Source: Marinobacterium zhoushanense (GTDB lineage Bacteria; Pseudomonadota; Gammaproteobacteria; Pseudomonadales; Balneatricaceae). Taken from it: a DNA stretch of 64,000 nucleotides. How positions within the stretch are numbered: position 1 is the stretch's first letter; each line of letters opens with the position of its first letter. The translations under genes and the position numbers were made by a program. Positions 20,293-30,694 of the stretch are shown here, in pieces. The stretch spans positions 1 through 64,000 of the forward strand of contig NZ_BMIJ01000007.1 of assembly GCF_014641945.1 (NCBI RefSeq), read 5' to 3'. The notes below the pieces were generated by a model. The model searched no databases. It was not told the DNA's origin and was given only the letters and a program-made list of their open reading frames with translations.

Positions 20293-20835
20293 ATGGCACA
20301 CCAAGCCGAAAAAGCGTTTATCCCCCTCGATATCGCGGTACTCACCGTTTCCGATACCCGGACCAGCGAAACCGATACCTCCGGCGATCTGTTGGCGGCG
20401 CGTGTGCAGGAAAGCGGTCATCGCCTCGCCGATCGTGCACTGGTAGCCGATGATGTCTATCGTCTGCGCGCTCAGGTATCCCAGTGGATCGCCGATCCCG
20501 AGGTGCAGGTGATAGTGCTGACCGGGGGGACCGGCTTCTCTCATCGCGACTCCACCCCTGAAGCGATCGCGCCGTTGCTGGACAAGCAGGTAGAGGGCTT
20601 TGGCGAACTGTTTCGGCAGATCTCCTGGCAGGAGATCGGCAGCTCCACTATTCAGTCACGGGCGCTGGCCGGTCTGGCCAACGGCACACTGATCTTCTGC
20701 CTGCCGGGCTCCACCGGCGCCTGCCGTACCGGCTGGGACAAGGTGATCGCCGAGCAGCTTGATAGCCGGCATCGCCCCTGTAACTTTGTCGATACGCTGA
20801 TCCGCGCCCGCGATCAGCGCCGGGCATTGCCATGA
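20293..20835 (+). CDS. moaB: Molybdopterin adenylyltransferase-like protein MoaB
   Basis: 180 residues of the MoaB/MogA fold. [12 protein letters not shown] opens the fold, and [20 protein letters not shown] contains the GGTG and D.T motifs that bind molybdopterin. The C-terminal part with [18 protein letters not shown] is typical of MoaB. It is thought to adenylylate molybdopterin before metal insertion by MoeA. Its stop overlaps the moeA start (ATGA). Confidence 0.93.
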   Translation: MAHQAEKAFIPLDIAVLTVSDTRTSETDTSGDLLAARVQESGHRLADRALVADDVYRLRAQVSQWIADPEVQVIVLTGGTGFSHRDSTPEAIAPLLDKQVEGFGELFRQISWQEIGSSTIQSRALAGLANGTLIFCLPGSTGACRTGWDKVIAEQLDSRHRPCNFVDTLIRARDQRRALP

Positions 20836-22070
20836 GCGGATGCGATCAGCCGGGCTGCGGCCAGCCCGGGTTGATGCCCCTGGCGCAGGCGCGGGAACAG
20901 CTGCTGGCACGGGCTGAGTGCCGCGCGCAACGGGAGCGCTGTCCGTTGACAGCGGCGGCCGGTCGTATCCTGGCCAGCGATATCTATGCCGAGGTGGATG
21001 TGCCGCCGGCCGACAACAGTGCGATGGATGGTTATGCGGTACGCCTGTCTGACCTCGATCCGAACGACGAGACGTGGCTGCGGATAAGTCAGCGCATTCC
21101 CGCCGGGAGCGCTCCTGCAGCACTCACTGCGGCGAGCGCGGCACGGATCTTTACCGGCGCGGAGATACCCGCTGGTGCCGATGCGGTGGTGATGCAGGAG
21201 CAGGTGCGGGTCGAAGGGGATCGGGTGGTGGTGCCGGCTGGTGTCCGCGCGCAGCAGAATATCCGTCCGCGCGGGCAGGACCTGGCCGCTGGAACTCTGG
21301 TGCTGGGGGCGGGAGCGCGCCTCACGCCAGTGGCGTTGGGGGTGTTGGCCTCGATCGGTGTTGCCGAGGTGGATGTGTATAAGCCGCTACGGGTGGCGAT
21401 ACTCTCCACCGGCGATGAGTTGGTGGAGCCGGGTTTACCGCTCGCCGCGGGTCAGATCTATAACTCCAACGCTTACCTGATCCGCGGCCTGCTGCAGACC
21501 CTGGGGATGCAGGTGGTGGAGCTGGGCGCGGTTGCCGATACGCCGGAGGCGACAGAGGTCGCGCTGCGGCAAGCCGCGGAAGTGGCCGATCTGATCCTGA
21601 CCACAGGCGGCGTCTCGGTGGGGGAGGAGGATCACGTCAAGGCCGCGATCGAAAAGCTCGGCCGGATCGATCTGTGGAAGGTCAACATCAAGCCGGGTAA
21701 GCCCTTTGCGGCCGGATGGGTGGCAGACGTGCCGCTCTACGCCTTGCCGGGGAATCCTGGCTCTGCACTGATCACCTTTGCCTTGTTGGCACAACCCTGT
21801 CTGCTGAAGGCGCAGGGAGTGACCACAACCGAGCCGTTTTCGCTGCCGGTCAGGGCGGGGTTCAGCCGCATGCGGGCGCAGAGTCGGGATGAATATCTGC
21901 GCGTCAACTGCACCAGTGATGGCGTCGCCACGCCCTGGAGCAACCAGAGTTCCGGCATGCTGAGCTCGTTGCTGAATACCAACGGTCTGCTGCGGGTACC
22001 GGCCGGTACGTTGGTTGAACAGGGGCAGATGCTCGAGTTCTTCCCGTTGGCGATGTTGCTGCGCCCGTGA
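20832..22070 (+). CDS. moeA: Molybdopterin molybdenumtransferase
   Basis: 412 residues, the usual MoeA length. [14 protein letters not shown] (about 57-70) and the [18 protein letters not shown] molybdopterin-binding motif (about 258) are present, as is KPGKPFAAG. It inserts molybdate into adenylylated molybdopterin. The N-terminus has a short Cys-containing stretch ([12 protein letters not shown]) not usual for the family. It overlaps moaB by 4 bases. Confidence 0.96.
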   Translation: MSGCDQPGCGQPGLMPLAQAREQLLARAECRAQRERCPLTAAAGRILASDIYAEVDVPPADNSAMDGYAVRLSDLDPNDETWLRISQRIPAGSAPAALTAASAARIFTGAEIPAGADAVVMQEQVRVEGDRVVVPAGVRAQQNIRPRGQDLAAGTLVLGAGARLTPVALGVLASIGVAEVDVYKPLRVAILSTGDELVEPGLPLAAGQIYNSNAYLIRGLLQTLGMQVVELGAVADTPEATEVALRQAAEVADLILTTGGVSVGEEDHVKAAIEKLGRIDLWKVNIKPGKPFAAGWVADVPLYALPGNPGSALITFALLAQPCLLKAQGVTTTEPFSLPVRAGFSRMRAQSRDEYLRVNCTSDGVATPWSNQSSGMLSSLLNTNGLLRVPAGTLVEQGQMLEFFPLAMLLRP

Positions 22071-22073
22071 AAA

Positions 22074-22102
22074 ATGAAAATTTTCCAATGTTTCGCTAAA
22101 AT
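22074..22102 (+). promoter_or_regulatory. Promoter of the acyltransferase-moaCD operon
   Basis: ATGAAA at 22074-22079, 17 bases, then TAAAAT at 22097-22102 followed by ATGCGCC. It starts 4 bases after moeA, so the next operon has its own start. Confidence 0.45.
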
Positions 22103-22143
22103 ATGCGCCTTTTTGACGCGATGCTCGAGGGTGCTTGCTGCGC

Positions 22144-23262
22144 ATGAGTGAACAAGATCTGCTTAACGATCCGTATCGGGCGATTCGGCCCTACCGGGAT
22201 GACGAGGTCGCCGACGTCCTCCACGGTTTGATTCACAACGATGAGTTTATTCGCGCGATCACTCATTATCAGTTCCCAAGGCTCTCCGAGTGGGCTGGCT
22301 GGATATTTCGGCCGATCGTGCGGATCCTGCTTGCGGCGCGTATCGGCGACGTCGAGGATGTGAAAGGCTTCCAGACAATGGTGGCGGATTACATGGCCAA
22401 GATGATTGCACGCACCACCACGCGCATGACCTGCTCGGGTCTGGAGCGGCTGGATGAGGATGAAGCCTATCTGTTTGTATCCAACCACCGCGATATCGCG
22501 ATGGATCCGGCCTTCGTCAATTGGGTCAGGTACCAGTACGGCATGAGCACGGTGCGTATCGCCATCGGCGACAACCTGCTACGCAAGCCCTATATCTCCG
22601 ATCTGATGCGCCTGAACAAGAGCTTCATCGTCAATCGCTCGGCACGCGGACGGGAGATGATGACGGCACTGAATCAGCTCTCCGGCTATATCGATCACAG
22701 TATCCAGAGCGGCCACTCGATCTGGATTGCGCAGCGGGAGGGGCGTGCGAAGGATGGCAACGACCGCACCGACCCGGCACTGTTGAAGATGTTCTACATG
22801 TCGCAGCGCAAGGAGCGCAGTTTCAGCGAGGCAGTGGAACGGCTCAATATCGTGCCGGTGTCGATCTCCTACGAGTATGATCCCTGCGACGCCAGCAAGG
22901 CCAACGAGCTGGCGACCAAGGCCAGTGCCGGCGTCTACCAGAAGGGCGAGTTCGAGGATATCGACAGTATCGTCAAGGGCATAACCGGCAACAAGGGGCA
23001 TGTGCACGTCGGCTTCGGCGAGCCGATTCGCGGCAGTTTCGAAACGCCGGAGCAGCTGGCACAGGAGATCGATCGCCAGATCTACCTGAACTATTTCCTG
23101 CACCCGTCGAACCTGGCCGCCGCAGGCGAGCAGGTGGATGCGGAAGCGCAGAGTCAGTTCGATGCCCATCTGGCCCAGGTCGAGGGCCCGGCGCGTGAGA
23201 TCATGAAACAGATGTACGCCAATCCGGTGTTCAACCACAAGCGTGCGGAGGCAGGAGTATGA
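22144..23262 (+). CDS. Glycerolipid acyltransferase-like protein (HRDI type)
   Basis: 372 residues from ATG 22144; an in-frame TTG at 22135 is less likely. The acyltransferase core is seen at [14 protein letters not shown] (about residue 100), where His and Asp are separated by five residues rather than the four of PlsB/PlsC. A later [17 protein letters not shown] stretch resembles the substrate-binding block, and [14 protein letters not shown] the block near motif IV. No membrane helix is obvious, so it may be cytosolic or peripheral. The substrate is unknown. It ends with a 4-base overlap with moaC. Confidence 0.7.
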   Translation: MSEQDLLNDPYRAIRPYRDDEVADVLHGLIHNDEFIRAITHYQFPRLSEWAGWIFRPIVRILLAARIGDVEDVKGFQTMVADYMAKMIARTTTRMTCSGLERLDEDEAYLFVSNHRDIAMDPAFVNWVRYQYGMSTVRIAIGDNLLRKPYISDLMRLNKSFIVNRSARGREMMTALNQLSGYIDHSIQSGHSIWIAQREGRAKDGNDRTDPALLKMFYMSQRKERSFSEAVERLNIVPVSISYEYDPCDASKANELATKASAGVYQKGEFEDIDSIVKGITGNKGHVHVGFGEPIRGSFETPEQLAQEIDRQIYLNYFLHPSNLAAAGEQVDAEAQSQFDAHLAQVEGPAREIMKQMYANPVFNHKRAEAGV

Positions 23263-23744
23263 GTCGTTTGACCCACCTGGACGAGCAGGGACGTGCAACG
23301 ATGGTCGATGTGTCCGACAAGGCGGTCACCACGCGCGAGGCGGTGGCAGCAGGGCGGGTGCGGATGCTGCCGCAAACCCTTAAGCTGATCCTCGAAGGCG
23401 GCCATAAAAAGGGTGATGTGCTTGCGGTTGCGCGGATCGCGGGCATCCAGGCGGCCAAGCGCACGCATGAACTGATTCCGCTCTGCCATCCGTTGATGCT
23501 GACCGGGGTCCGGGTGGAGTTAACCCCGAACGAGGCTGATAGCTGCGTCGATATCGAGGCCAGCTGCAAGGTCAGCGGCCAGACCGGTGTCGAGATGGAG
23601 GCGCTCACAGCCGCTTCGGTGGCGGCGCTGACGCTGTATGACATGTGCAAGGCGGTGGATCGCGGTATGGTGATCGAGGCTGTCCAGCTCGTGGAGAAGC
23701 AGGGCGGCAAGAGCGGGCACTGGCGACGTGAGGATGAGCAATGA
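23259..23744 (+). CDS. moaC: Cyclic pyranopterin monophosphate synthase
   Basis: 161 residues, [21 protein letters not shown]. The conserved [14 protein letters not shown] (about 70-83) and the [25 protein letters not shown] segment holding the active-site residues are present. It turns MoaA's product into cyclic pyranopterin monophosphate. The start overlaps the acyltransferase stop, and its stop overlaps the moaD start. Confidence 0.97.
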   Translation: MSRLTHLDEQGRATMVDVSDKAVTTREAVAAGRVRMLPQTLKLILEGGHKKGDVLAVARIAGIQAAKRTHELIPLCHPLMLTGVRVELTPNEADSCVDIEASCKVSGQTGVEMEALTAASVAALTLYDMCKAVDRGMVIEAVQLVEKQGGKSGHWRREDEQ

Positions 23745-23992
23745 AACTGGTTTATTTCGCCAGCGTACGGGAACAGCTGGGCATCGATAGCGAAACCCTG
23801 GCGCTGCCGTCAGGGGTCGATACAGTCGAGCAGCTGATCGCCTGGTTGGCTCAGGAGCGGGGCGAGCCCTGGGCGGCTACGCTGCGCGACCAGCGTCTGC
23901 TCTGCGCCGTCAATCAGGAGATGTGCACATTGCAAACTCAGTTGACCGACAGCGACGAGGTCGCTTTCTTTCCACCGGTAACAGGAGGCTGA
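23741..23992 (+). CDS. moaD: Molybdopterin synthase sulfur carrier subunit
   Basis: 83 residues of ubiquitin-like fold, [16 protein letters not shown], ending [10 protein letters not shown]. The C-terminal double glycine is the site of thiocarboxylation. It gives sulfur to cyclic pyranopterin within molybdopterin synthase. The catalytic partner gene moaE normally follows but is absent here. Confidence 0.96.
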   Translation: MKLVYFASVREQLGIDSETLALPSGVDTVEQLIAWLAQERGEPWAATLRDQRLLCAVNQEMCTLQTQLTDSDEVAFFPPVTGG

Positions 23993-23993
23993 G

Positions 23994-24734
23994 TTGGCTC
24001 AGCGATCGACACCTCTGCTGTGGCTGAGAGCGGCCCTGTACTATCTTGGCTTCTATCCTGTCACCGTCCTCTATGCCGCTGTATGTCTGCTGATTGGGCC
24101 CCTGCTGCCGTTCAGGCCGCGTTTTGCCATGCTCAGCAGCATCAATTACTTCTATATCGCCTGGCTGCGTGTCTGTTGCGGGGTGCGTGTCGAGGTTGAA
24201 GGGCGCGAACTCCTGCCGGCCTCCGGGGCGTTCGTGGTTGTGGCGAATCACCAGAGTGAATGGGAGACGCTCTACCTGCAGTTGCTGGTACGGCCGCAGG
24301 TGGTAGTGCTCAAGCGTGAGCTGCTGAAGATCCCGTTCTTCGGTTGGGCATTGGCCCTGCTCAAGCCGATCGCGCTGGATCGTTCAGACCGCCGGGGCGC
24401 ACTGCGCCAGTTGCTGGAGCAGGGTGTCGCCCGCCTCAAGAGTGGCCTGCCGGTACTGATCTTCCCCCAGGGGACCCGGGTGCCGGCCGGCAAGATTGGG
24501 CGCATGAACAAGGGTGGCGCGATGCTCGCGGTCAAGGCCGAAGTGCCGATTGTGCCCTTAGTGCACAACGCTGGTCTGTTCTGGCCTGGCAAGTCATTTA
24601 TCAAGTATCCGGGCACGGTGCAGGTTCGAGTGGGGGCGCCGATACAGGTCGAGGGTCGCAGTGTCGATGAACTCCATGGCGAGATGGCGCTGTGGATGGA
24701 GCAGGCGATGCGGGAGATTGGTGCGATCGACTGA
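23994..24734 (+). CDS. plsC: 1-acyl-sn-glycerol-3-phosphate acyltransferase family protein
   Basis: 246 residues starting at TTG 23994, chosen because GGAGG lies 5 bases upstream and the moaD stop is 1 base before. The N-terminus is hydrophobic (LRAALYYLGFYPVTVLYAAVCLLIGPLL). The active motif is NHQSEWE (about residue 83), so the usual HX4D is HX4E here, a variant I recall from other proteobacterial PlsC relatives. FPQGTRVPAGK (about 159) is the phosphate-binding motif. It likely acylates lysophosphatidate at the inner membrane. It ends near a bidirectional terminator. Confidence 0.85.
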   Translation: MAQRSTPLLWLRAALYYLGFYPVTVLYAAVCLLIGPLLPFRPRFAMLSSINYFYIAWLRVCCGVRVEVEGRELLPASGAFVVVANHQSEWETLYLQLLVRPQVVVLKRELLKIPFFGWALALLKPIALDRSDRRGALRQLLEQGVARLKSGLPVLIFPQGTRVPAGKIGRMNKGGAMLAVKAEVPIVPLVHNAGLFWPGKSFIKYPGTVQVRVGAPIQVEGRSVDELHGEMALWMEQAMREIGAID

Positions 24735-24814
24735 GTGCTGGAAGTTTCCACAACCTGATATAGCCGCTCCTGCGCATCCATGCGCTTGCGGCATAGCGTA
24801 CATTCTGTACTTAA

Positions 24815-24843
24815 TAAAAAACCCGTCCTAGGACGGGTTTTTT
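24815..24843. terminator. Bidirectional terminator between plsC and fabB
   Basis: AAAAAACCCGTCC pairs with GGACGGGTTTTTT around a 2-base loop. A- and T-runs on both sides serve plsC on + and fabB on -. Confidence 0.93.
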
Positions 24844-24860
24844 ATGTCGCGAACGCCGGA

Positions 24861-26078
24861 TCAGTCGTGATACTTCTGGAATATCAGCGTTGAGTTGGTG
24901 CCGCCGAAACCGAAGCTGTTGGACATGACGCGCTCCAGGTTCACATTGTCCTGGCGTGTGGTCACGACCGGCAGACCCTCTGCTTCCGGATCCAGCTCTT
25001 CGATGTTGGCAGATGCGCAGATGAAGTCGTTCTGCTGCATCAGCAGGCAGTAGATCGCTTCCTGCACGCCGGTGGCGCCCAGGGAGTGACCGGTCAGCGA
25101 CTTGGTCGAGCTGACCGGCGGCATCTTGTCGCCGAAGGTGGATTTCATCGCCTTCAGCTCCTGGATATCGCCCGCCGGGGTCGAAGTGCCGTGGGAGTTG
25201 ATGTAATCGACTTCACCGTCAACGGTGGCCAGAGCCTGCTGCATGCAGCGTACTGCACCCTCACCGGACGGGGCGACCATGTCATAACCGTCGGAGGTGG
25301 CGCCGTAACCGACCAGCTCGGCGTAGATCTTGGCGCCGCGCGCTTTGGCGTGCTCCAGCTCCTCGAGTACCAGCATGCCGGCGCCACCGGCGATGACGAA
25401 GCCGTCGCGGTTGGCGTCGTAGGCGCGAGAGGCCTTTTCCGGTGTCTCGTTGTACTTGCTGGACAGTGCGCCCATGGCATCGAACATCACCGTAAGCGAC
25501 CAGTGCAGCTCTTCGCCGCCACCGGCGAACACCACGTCCTGCTTGCCGAGCTGAATCTGCTCCATGGCGTTACCGATGCAGTGAGCACTGGTCGCGCAGG
25601 CGGAGGTGATGGAGTAGTTGACGCCCTTGATCTTGAACGGTGTTGCCAGACAGGCCGATACCGTTGAGCCCATGGTGCGGGTTACCCGGTAGGGGCCTAC
25701 GCGGCGGACACCCTTGTCGCGCAGGATATCTGCAGTCTCAACGATATCGGCGGAGGAGGCGCCGCCGGAGCCGGCGATCAGGCCGGTACGCACATTGGAG
25801 ACCTGGTCTTCGCTCAGGCCGGAATCTTTTACCGCCTGGTCCATCGCGATATAGGCATAGGCCGCCGCATTGCCCATGAAGCGGCGCAGCTTGCGGTCGA
25901 TCACGGCATCGATATCCAGGTCGACGCTGCCAGCCACCTGGCTGCGGAAGCCCAGCTCGGCATATTCCGGCTGGTACTTGATGCCGGAGCGTCCCTGTTT
26001 CAGAGAATCCAGAACTGTCTCCTTGTCGTTACCAAGGCAGGAAACAATCCCCATACCGGTCACTACGACACGTCGCAT
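24861..26078 (-). CDS. fabB: 3-oxoacyl-ACP synthase I
   Basis: 405 residues from ATG 26078 ([16 protein letters not shown]); an upstream extension in frame is unlikely. The KAS active site shows Cys in [16 protein letters not shown], His in [11 protein letters not shown], and Lys/His in the [11 protein letters not shown] region. It elongates acyl-ACP and is needed for the unsaturated branch with FabA. It follows fabA on the same strand with a gap of about 105 bases, the standard fabAB operon. Confidence 0.97.
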   Translation of the reverse strand: MRRVVVTGMGIVSCLGNDKETVLDSLKQGRSGIKYQPEYAELGFRSQVAGSVDLDIDAVIDRKLRRFMGNAAAYAYIAMDQAVKDSGLSEDQVSNVRTGLIAGSGGASSADIVETADILRDKGVRRVGPYRVTRTMGSTVSACLATPFKIKGVNYSITSACATSAHCIGNAMEQIQLGKQDVVFAGGGEELHWSLTVMFDAMGALSSKYNETPEKASRAYDANRDGFVIAGGAGMLVLEELEHAKARGAKIYAELVGYGATSDGYDMVAPSGEGAVRCMQQALATVDGEVDYINSHGTSTPAGDIQELKAMKSTFGDKMPPVSSTKSLTGHSLGATGVQEAIYCLLMQQNDFICASANIEELDPEAEGLPVVTTRQDNVNLERVMSNSFGFGGTNSTLIFQKYHD

Positions 26079-26184
26079 GTGTAGCCTCTCTATATTTTCG
26101 AACTCTGGTTGTTGGATATGCAGCGCATGATCAAGTTCCTGAGTGAAGTTGAACAAGGATCATGCAGCGGGCTGCGCTTATGGA

Positions 26185-26700
26185 TTAGAAGTTATCGGTC
26201 TGGGTAAACAGGCCGACACGCAGATCCTTTGCAGTGTAGATCTCGCGACCGTCAACCGACAGCGAGCCGTCCGCGATTCCCATCACCAGTTTGCGCTCGA
26301 TAACACGCTTCAGCTGGATGTTGTAGGTGACTTTCTTGGCGCTGGGAAGAACCTGGCCGGTGAATTTTACCTCGCCGGAACCCAATGCACGACCGCGGCC
26401 CTTGTTGCCGCGCCAGCCAAGGAAGAAACCGACCAGCTGCCACATGGCATCCAGGCCCAGGCAGCCGGGCATGACCGGGTCGCCGGGGAAATGGCAGTTG
26501 AAAAACCAGAGATCGGGGTGGATATCGAGCTCGGCGATTATCTCGCCTTTGCCGAACTCACCGCCTTCGGCACTGATCCGGGTGATGCGATCCATCATCA
26601 GCATATTGTCGACTGGCAGCTGGGCATTGCCCGGGCCAAACATCTCGCCGTGACCGCACTTAATGAGGTCTTCGCGTTCAAAGGAAGAGGGTCTGGTCAT
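26185..26700 (-). CDS. fabA: 3-hydroxydecanoyl-ACP dehydratase/isomerase
   Basis: 171 residues from ATG 26700, [22 protein letters not shown]. The catalytic pair H70 and D84 falls in [23 protein letters not shown] at the same numbers as E. coli. It makes both trans-2- and cis-3-decenoyl-ACP and so starts unsaturated fatty acid synthesis. First gene of the fabA-fabB operon. Its upstream region holds a TATAAT box and a perfect palindrome. Confidence 0.98.
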   Translation of the reverse strand: MTRPSSFEREDLIKCGHGEMFGPGNAQLPVDNMLMMDRITRISAEGGEFGKGEIIAELDIHPDLWFFNCHFPGDPVMPGCLGLDAMWQLVGFFLGWRGNKGRGRALGSGEVKFTGQVLPSAKKVTYNIQLKRVIERKLVMGIADGSLSVDGREIYTAKDLRVGLFTQTDNF

Positions 26701-26746
26701 GAGAAAACTGTTTATCCACATCCGTTTTTTTTCAGAATAGCGGGTT

Positions 26747-26779
26747 ATTATACCGGTTAGCGGTCCGTGAGGCACGGAC
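26747..26779 (-). promoter_or_regulatory. fabA promoter with palindromic operator candidate
   Basis: On the - strand TATAAT (26747-26752) has, 17 bases upstream, a weak -35 GTGCCT. The spacer and -35 are covered by a perfect palindrome, GTCCGTG-AGG-CACGGAC (26763-26779). A dimeric repressor bound there would block the promoter. It resembles neither the E. coli FadR nor FabR site as I recall them, so the regulator is unknown. Confidence 0.5.
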
Positions 26780-26832
26780 TGCATCAGTTAATTTACGCAT
26801 TCAGCGATCGACTTAGGTGGGATATTGGAATT

Positions 26833-27492
26833 ATGGAGCATAACTTCTGGCATCAGCGCTGGCAGGAAGGTCGAATCGGGTTTCATCAAGCGGATTTTAA
26901 CCCCTGGCTGCAGCAGTTCTGGTCAAAGTTGATCGTCAAGCCCGGTACCAGGGTGTTGGTGCCGCTGTGTGGCAAGTCACGGGATATGCTCTGGCTGCGC
27001 GAGCAGGGGTATGAGGTGTTGGGCATGGAGCTCAGTGATATCGCCTGTCGCGATTTTTTCCACGAGCAGGGTGTCGAGGTCGAGGCGATCACCATCGACA
27101 ACTACCACCGTCGCGAGCGCGACGGCATCGTGCTGTTGACCGGCGATATCTTCGAGCTGCCCTGGGAGGTGTTTCGTGGGATCGGCGCGGTGTACGATCG
27201 GGCGGCGTTGATTGCGTTGCCGCCGGCGATGAGGCGACGCTACGCGGAGCGGTTGGCGCAGCGTATCGAGCCCGGTGTCGAGATGCTGCTGGTGACGCTG
27301 GAGCTGGCGGGCGACGATCGTTCGCAGTTCTCGGTGAGTGAGGGTGATGGGCCGCCGTTCTCGGTATTTGAAAGCGAGGTGCGCGATCTGTTCGAGCCGG
27401 CGTTTACGGTGATTACGCTGGCAGCAGGAGAGCGTGTCGAGACGCCGCGAGGGTTGGAGCGCGAGGTGGCGTACCTGTTGCACCGCCAGTAG
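26833..27492 (+). CDS. tpm: Thiopurine S-methyltransferase
   Basis: 219 residues from ATG 26833, MEHNFWHQRWQEGRIGFHQ, a recognisable bacterial TPMT N-terminus. The SAM-binding VLVPLCGKSRDMLWLREQGYEVLGMELS lies at about 42-69, and IGAVYDRAALIALPPAMR is conserved. It transfers methyl groups to thiopurines and, in Pseudomonas relatives, to selenium and tellurium compounds; the natural substrate is unknown. The Shine-Dalgarno is weak (TTGGA). Divergent from fabA, so it shares the palindrome region. Confidence 0.93.
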   Translation: MEHNFWHQRWQEGRIGFHQADFNPWLQQFWSKLIVKPGTRVLVPLCGKSRDMLWLREQGYEVLGMELSDIACRDFFHEQGVEVEAITIDNYHRRERDGIVLLTGDIFELPWEVFRGIGAVYDRAALIALPPAMRRRYAERLAQRIEPGVEMLLVTLELAGDDRSQFSVSEGDGPPFSVFESEVRDLFEPAFTVITLAAGERVETPRGLEREVAYLLHRQ

Positions 27493-27513
27493 GCGGTGCA
27501 CGGAGCGGTTGCT

Positions 27514-28482
27514 TCAGCTGGTACGTTCGACCGCCATCCGGGCGATGCTGGTCAGGGTGTCGCGGAAGCTGTTCTGCGGCAACTCGGTCAGCGCTGCAAG
27601 CGCGTGATCGATCTGAGCCTGGGCCTGAGCCTTGGTGTACTCGATCGCCCCGGTACGGTGCACGATGTCGAGGACAGGAGCCAGATCGTCCAGACCACCC
27701 TTGCGAATCGCTTCGCGCACCAGTGCGCGCTCGCTGTCCGATCCTTCCCGCATGGCATGGATCAGCGGTAGTGTGGCTTTGCCCTCGGCCAGATCGTCGC
27801 CGACGTTTTTGCCCATCTCTTCGCTGCTGGAAAGATAGTCCATGACATCGTCGACCAGTTGGAAGGCGATGCCGAGATGGCGACCGTACAGTCGCAGTGC
27901 TTCGCGTTGTTGTGGGTTGGCGTTGGCCAGAATCGCGCCGCATTCGGTGGCGGCTTCGAACAGCATCGCGGTCTTGCCGAGAATCACGTTCATATAGGAT
28001 TCTTCGGTGGTATCCGGGTTGCGCTGGTTGAGCAGCTGCAGCACCTCGCCTTCGGCAATCACCGTGGTGGCGTTGGAGATCACCTGCATGATCGCCATCT
28101 CACCGATCTCGACCATGATCTGGAAGGAGCGGGAGTAGAGAAAGTCACCGACCAGTACGCTTGGGGCGTTGCCCCATTTGGCGTTGGCGGTGGCGTTGCC
28201 GCGTCGCAGTTCGGAGTTGTCGACCACATCGTCATGCAGCAGGGTGGCGGTGTGGATAAATTCGATCACCGCCGCCAGCGGGATGTGCTGCTGACCGGAG
28301 TAGCCGCAGGCGTTGGCCGCCAGCAGTACCAGCAGCGGACGCAGGCGTTTGCCGCCACTCTCCACTATGTAGTGGCCGATGCTCTCCACCAGGGGAACGT
28401 TGGATCCGAGGTGGTTGAGGATGTACTCGGTGACCGCGTCGAACTGCGGTTCAATCAGCGGGTTGAGCTGGTGTGGCTGCAT
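27514..28482 (-). CDS. ispB: Octaprenyl diphosphate synthase
   Basis: 322 residues, E. coli IspB length. The first aspartate-rich motif is at D84-D88 (LLHDDVVDNSELRRG) and the second in FQLVDDVMDYLSS. GGKRLRPLL binds IPP. It makes the ubiquinone side chain from farnesyl diphosphate and IPP; the exact chain length cannot be read from sequence. Divergent from rplU, the usual arrangement. Confidence 0.96.
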   Translation of the reverse strand: MQPHQLNPLIEPQFDAVTEYILNHLGSNVPLVESIGHYIVESGGKRLRPLLVLLAANACGYSGQQHIPLAAVIEFIHTATLLHDDVVDNSELRRGNATANAKWGNAPSVLVGDFLYSRSFQIMVEIGEMAIMQVISNATTVIAEGEVLQLLNQRNPDTTEESYMNVILGKTAMLFEAATECGAILANANPQQREALRLYGRHLGIAFQLVDDVMDYLSSSEEMGKNVGDDLAEGKATLPLIHAMREGSDSERALVREAIRKGGLDDLAPVLDIVHRTGAIEYTKAQAQAQIDHALAALTELPQNSFRDTLTSIARMAVERTS

Positions 28483-28588
28483 AGCGTTACTATGTCGGTC
28501 GACAGAATGGTTCGCCGCATGCTAGGGACAAGGCCTCAGGGTGTCAAGAAAAGGCCGATCCCCTTGGCTAATGTAAAGGCTAAAGCGC

Positions 28589-28617
28589 TTGAGTCGACGG
28601 GGGAGTTTGTGTAGAAT
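28589..28617 (+). promoter_or_regulatory. rplU-rpmA promoter
   Basis: TTGAGT at 28589-28594, 17-base spacer, TAGAAT at 28612-28617, then TGCGCGCCC. The -10/discriminator is almost identical to that of the alpha operon, as expected for growth-rate (ppGpp) control. It gives a leader of about 130 bases before rplU. Confidence 0.75.
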
Positions 28618-28752
28618 TGCGCGCCCTGAGCCTGTCCATCTTTAGCTCCCTATCATAGGGTGCCGCCGGTTGTGAGACCGTCGTGCCTTAAACCCTTAGA
28701 AGTAGGTGTTATCAATCTTAGTAGCCGGGCAGGCCTAATACTGGAGAAAAAC

Positions 28753-29064
28753 ATGTTTGCAGTTATTGTGAGCGGCGGTAAGCAGTACCGCGTTCAGGAA
28801 GGCCAGACTCTGAAGCTGGAAAAGCTGGCTGTGGAGCCGGGTGCTAACGTCGAGTTCGATCGTGTGCTGCTGGTTGGCAATGGCGACGACGTCAAAGTCG
28901 GCGCGCCGGTTGTCGATGGTGCCAAGGTTGCGGCGGAAGTCGTGTCTCACGGTCGTGGCGACAAAGTGAGCATCATCAAGTTCCGTCGTCGTAAGCATCA
29001 CATGAAGCGTCAGGGCCACCGTCAGTGGTTCACTGAGGTTAAAATCACTGGTATCAGTGGCTAA
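28753..29064 (+). CDS. rplU: 50S ribosomal protein L21
   Basis: 103 residues, [21 protein letters not shown]. coli length. The frame is open upstream to 28660, but the L21 N-terminus and GGAGA at 28743-28747 fix ATG 28753. It ends in [24 protein letters not shown]. It binds 23S rRNA with L20. Operon with rpmA, 19 bases downstream. Confidence 0.98.
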   Translation: MFAVIVSGGKQYRVQEGQTLKLEKLAVEPGANVEFDRVLLVGNGDDVKVGAPVVDGAKVAAEVVSHGRGDKVSIIKFRRRKHHMKRQGHRQWFTEVKITGISG

Positions 29065-29083
29065 TCAGACAGGAGATTGAACA

Positions 29084-29341
29084 ATGGCTCATAAGAAGGC
29101 TGGTGGTTCCACGCGTAACGGTCGCGACTCGCAGTCCAAACGTCTGGGCGTGAAGCGTTTCGGTGGCCAGGCAGTGATTGCCGGTAATATTCTGATCCGT
29201 CAGCGTGGTACCAAGGTTCACGCTGGTGAGAACGTAGGTCTGGGCAAGGATCATACTCTGTTCGCCAAAGCGGATGGTGTTGTGAAGTTCGAAGTCAAAG
29301 GCCCGAAGAATCGTAAGTACGTCAGTGTAGTTCCTGCCTGA
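29084..29341 (+). CDS. rpmA: 50S ribosomal protein L27
   Basis: 85 residues, [24 protein letters not shown]. The N-terminal tail reaches the peptidyl transferase centre; no Firmicutes-type cleavable extension is present. AGGAGATTGAAC precedes the ATG. It is followed by a terminator, so obgE is mostly separate. Confidence 0.98.
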   Translation: MAHKKAGGSTRNGRDSQSKRLGVKRFGGQAVIAGNILIRQRGTKVHAGENVGLGKDHTLFAKADGVVKFEVKGPKNRKYVSVVPA

Positions 29342-29358
29342 GCGGCTCACTGAAGTAG

Positions 29359-29388
29359 AAAAAGCTCCGCCAAGGCGGGGCTTTTTTT
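29359..29388 (+). terminator. Terminator after rpmA
   Basis: AAAAAGC-CCGCC type stem pairs with GGCGGGGCTTTTT around an AA loop (one bulged base), with a run of seven T. It lies 18 bases after the rpmA stop. Confidence 0.88.
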
Positions 29389-29446
29389 GTTAAAGGGCGG
29401 GTCAAATCCGCTGATAGTGCCCTCTGGTGACGGGGGCGGTACCTGA

Positions 29447-30667
<1,221 letters not shown>

Positions 30668-30694
30668 CGGCGGCGGATGTAGAGAGGAGCGAAG

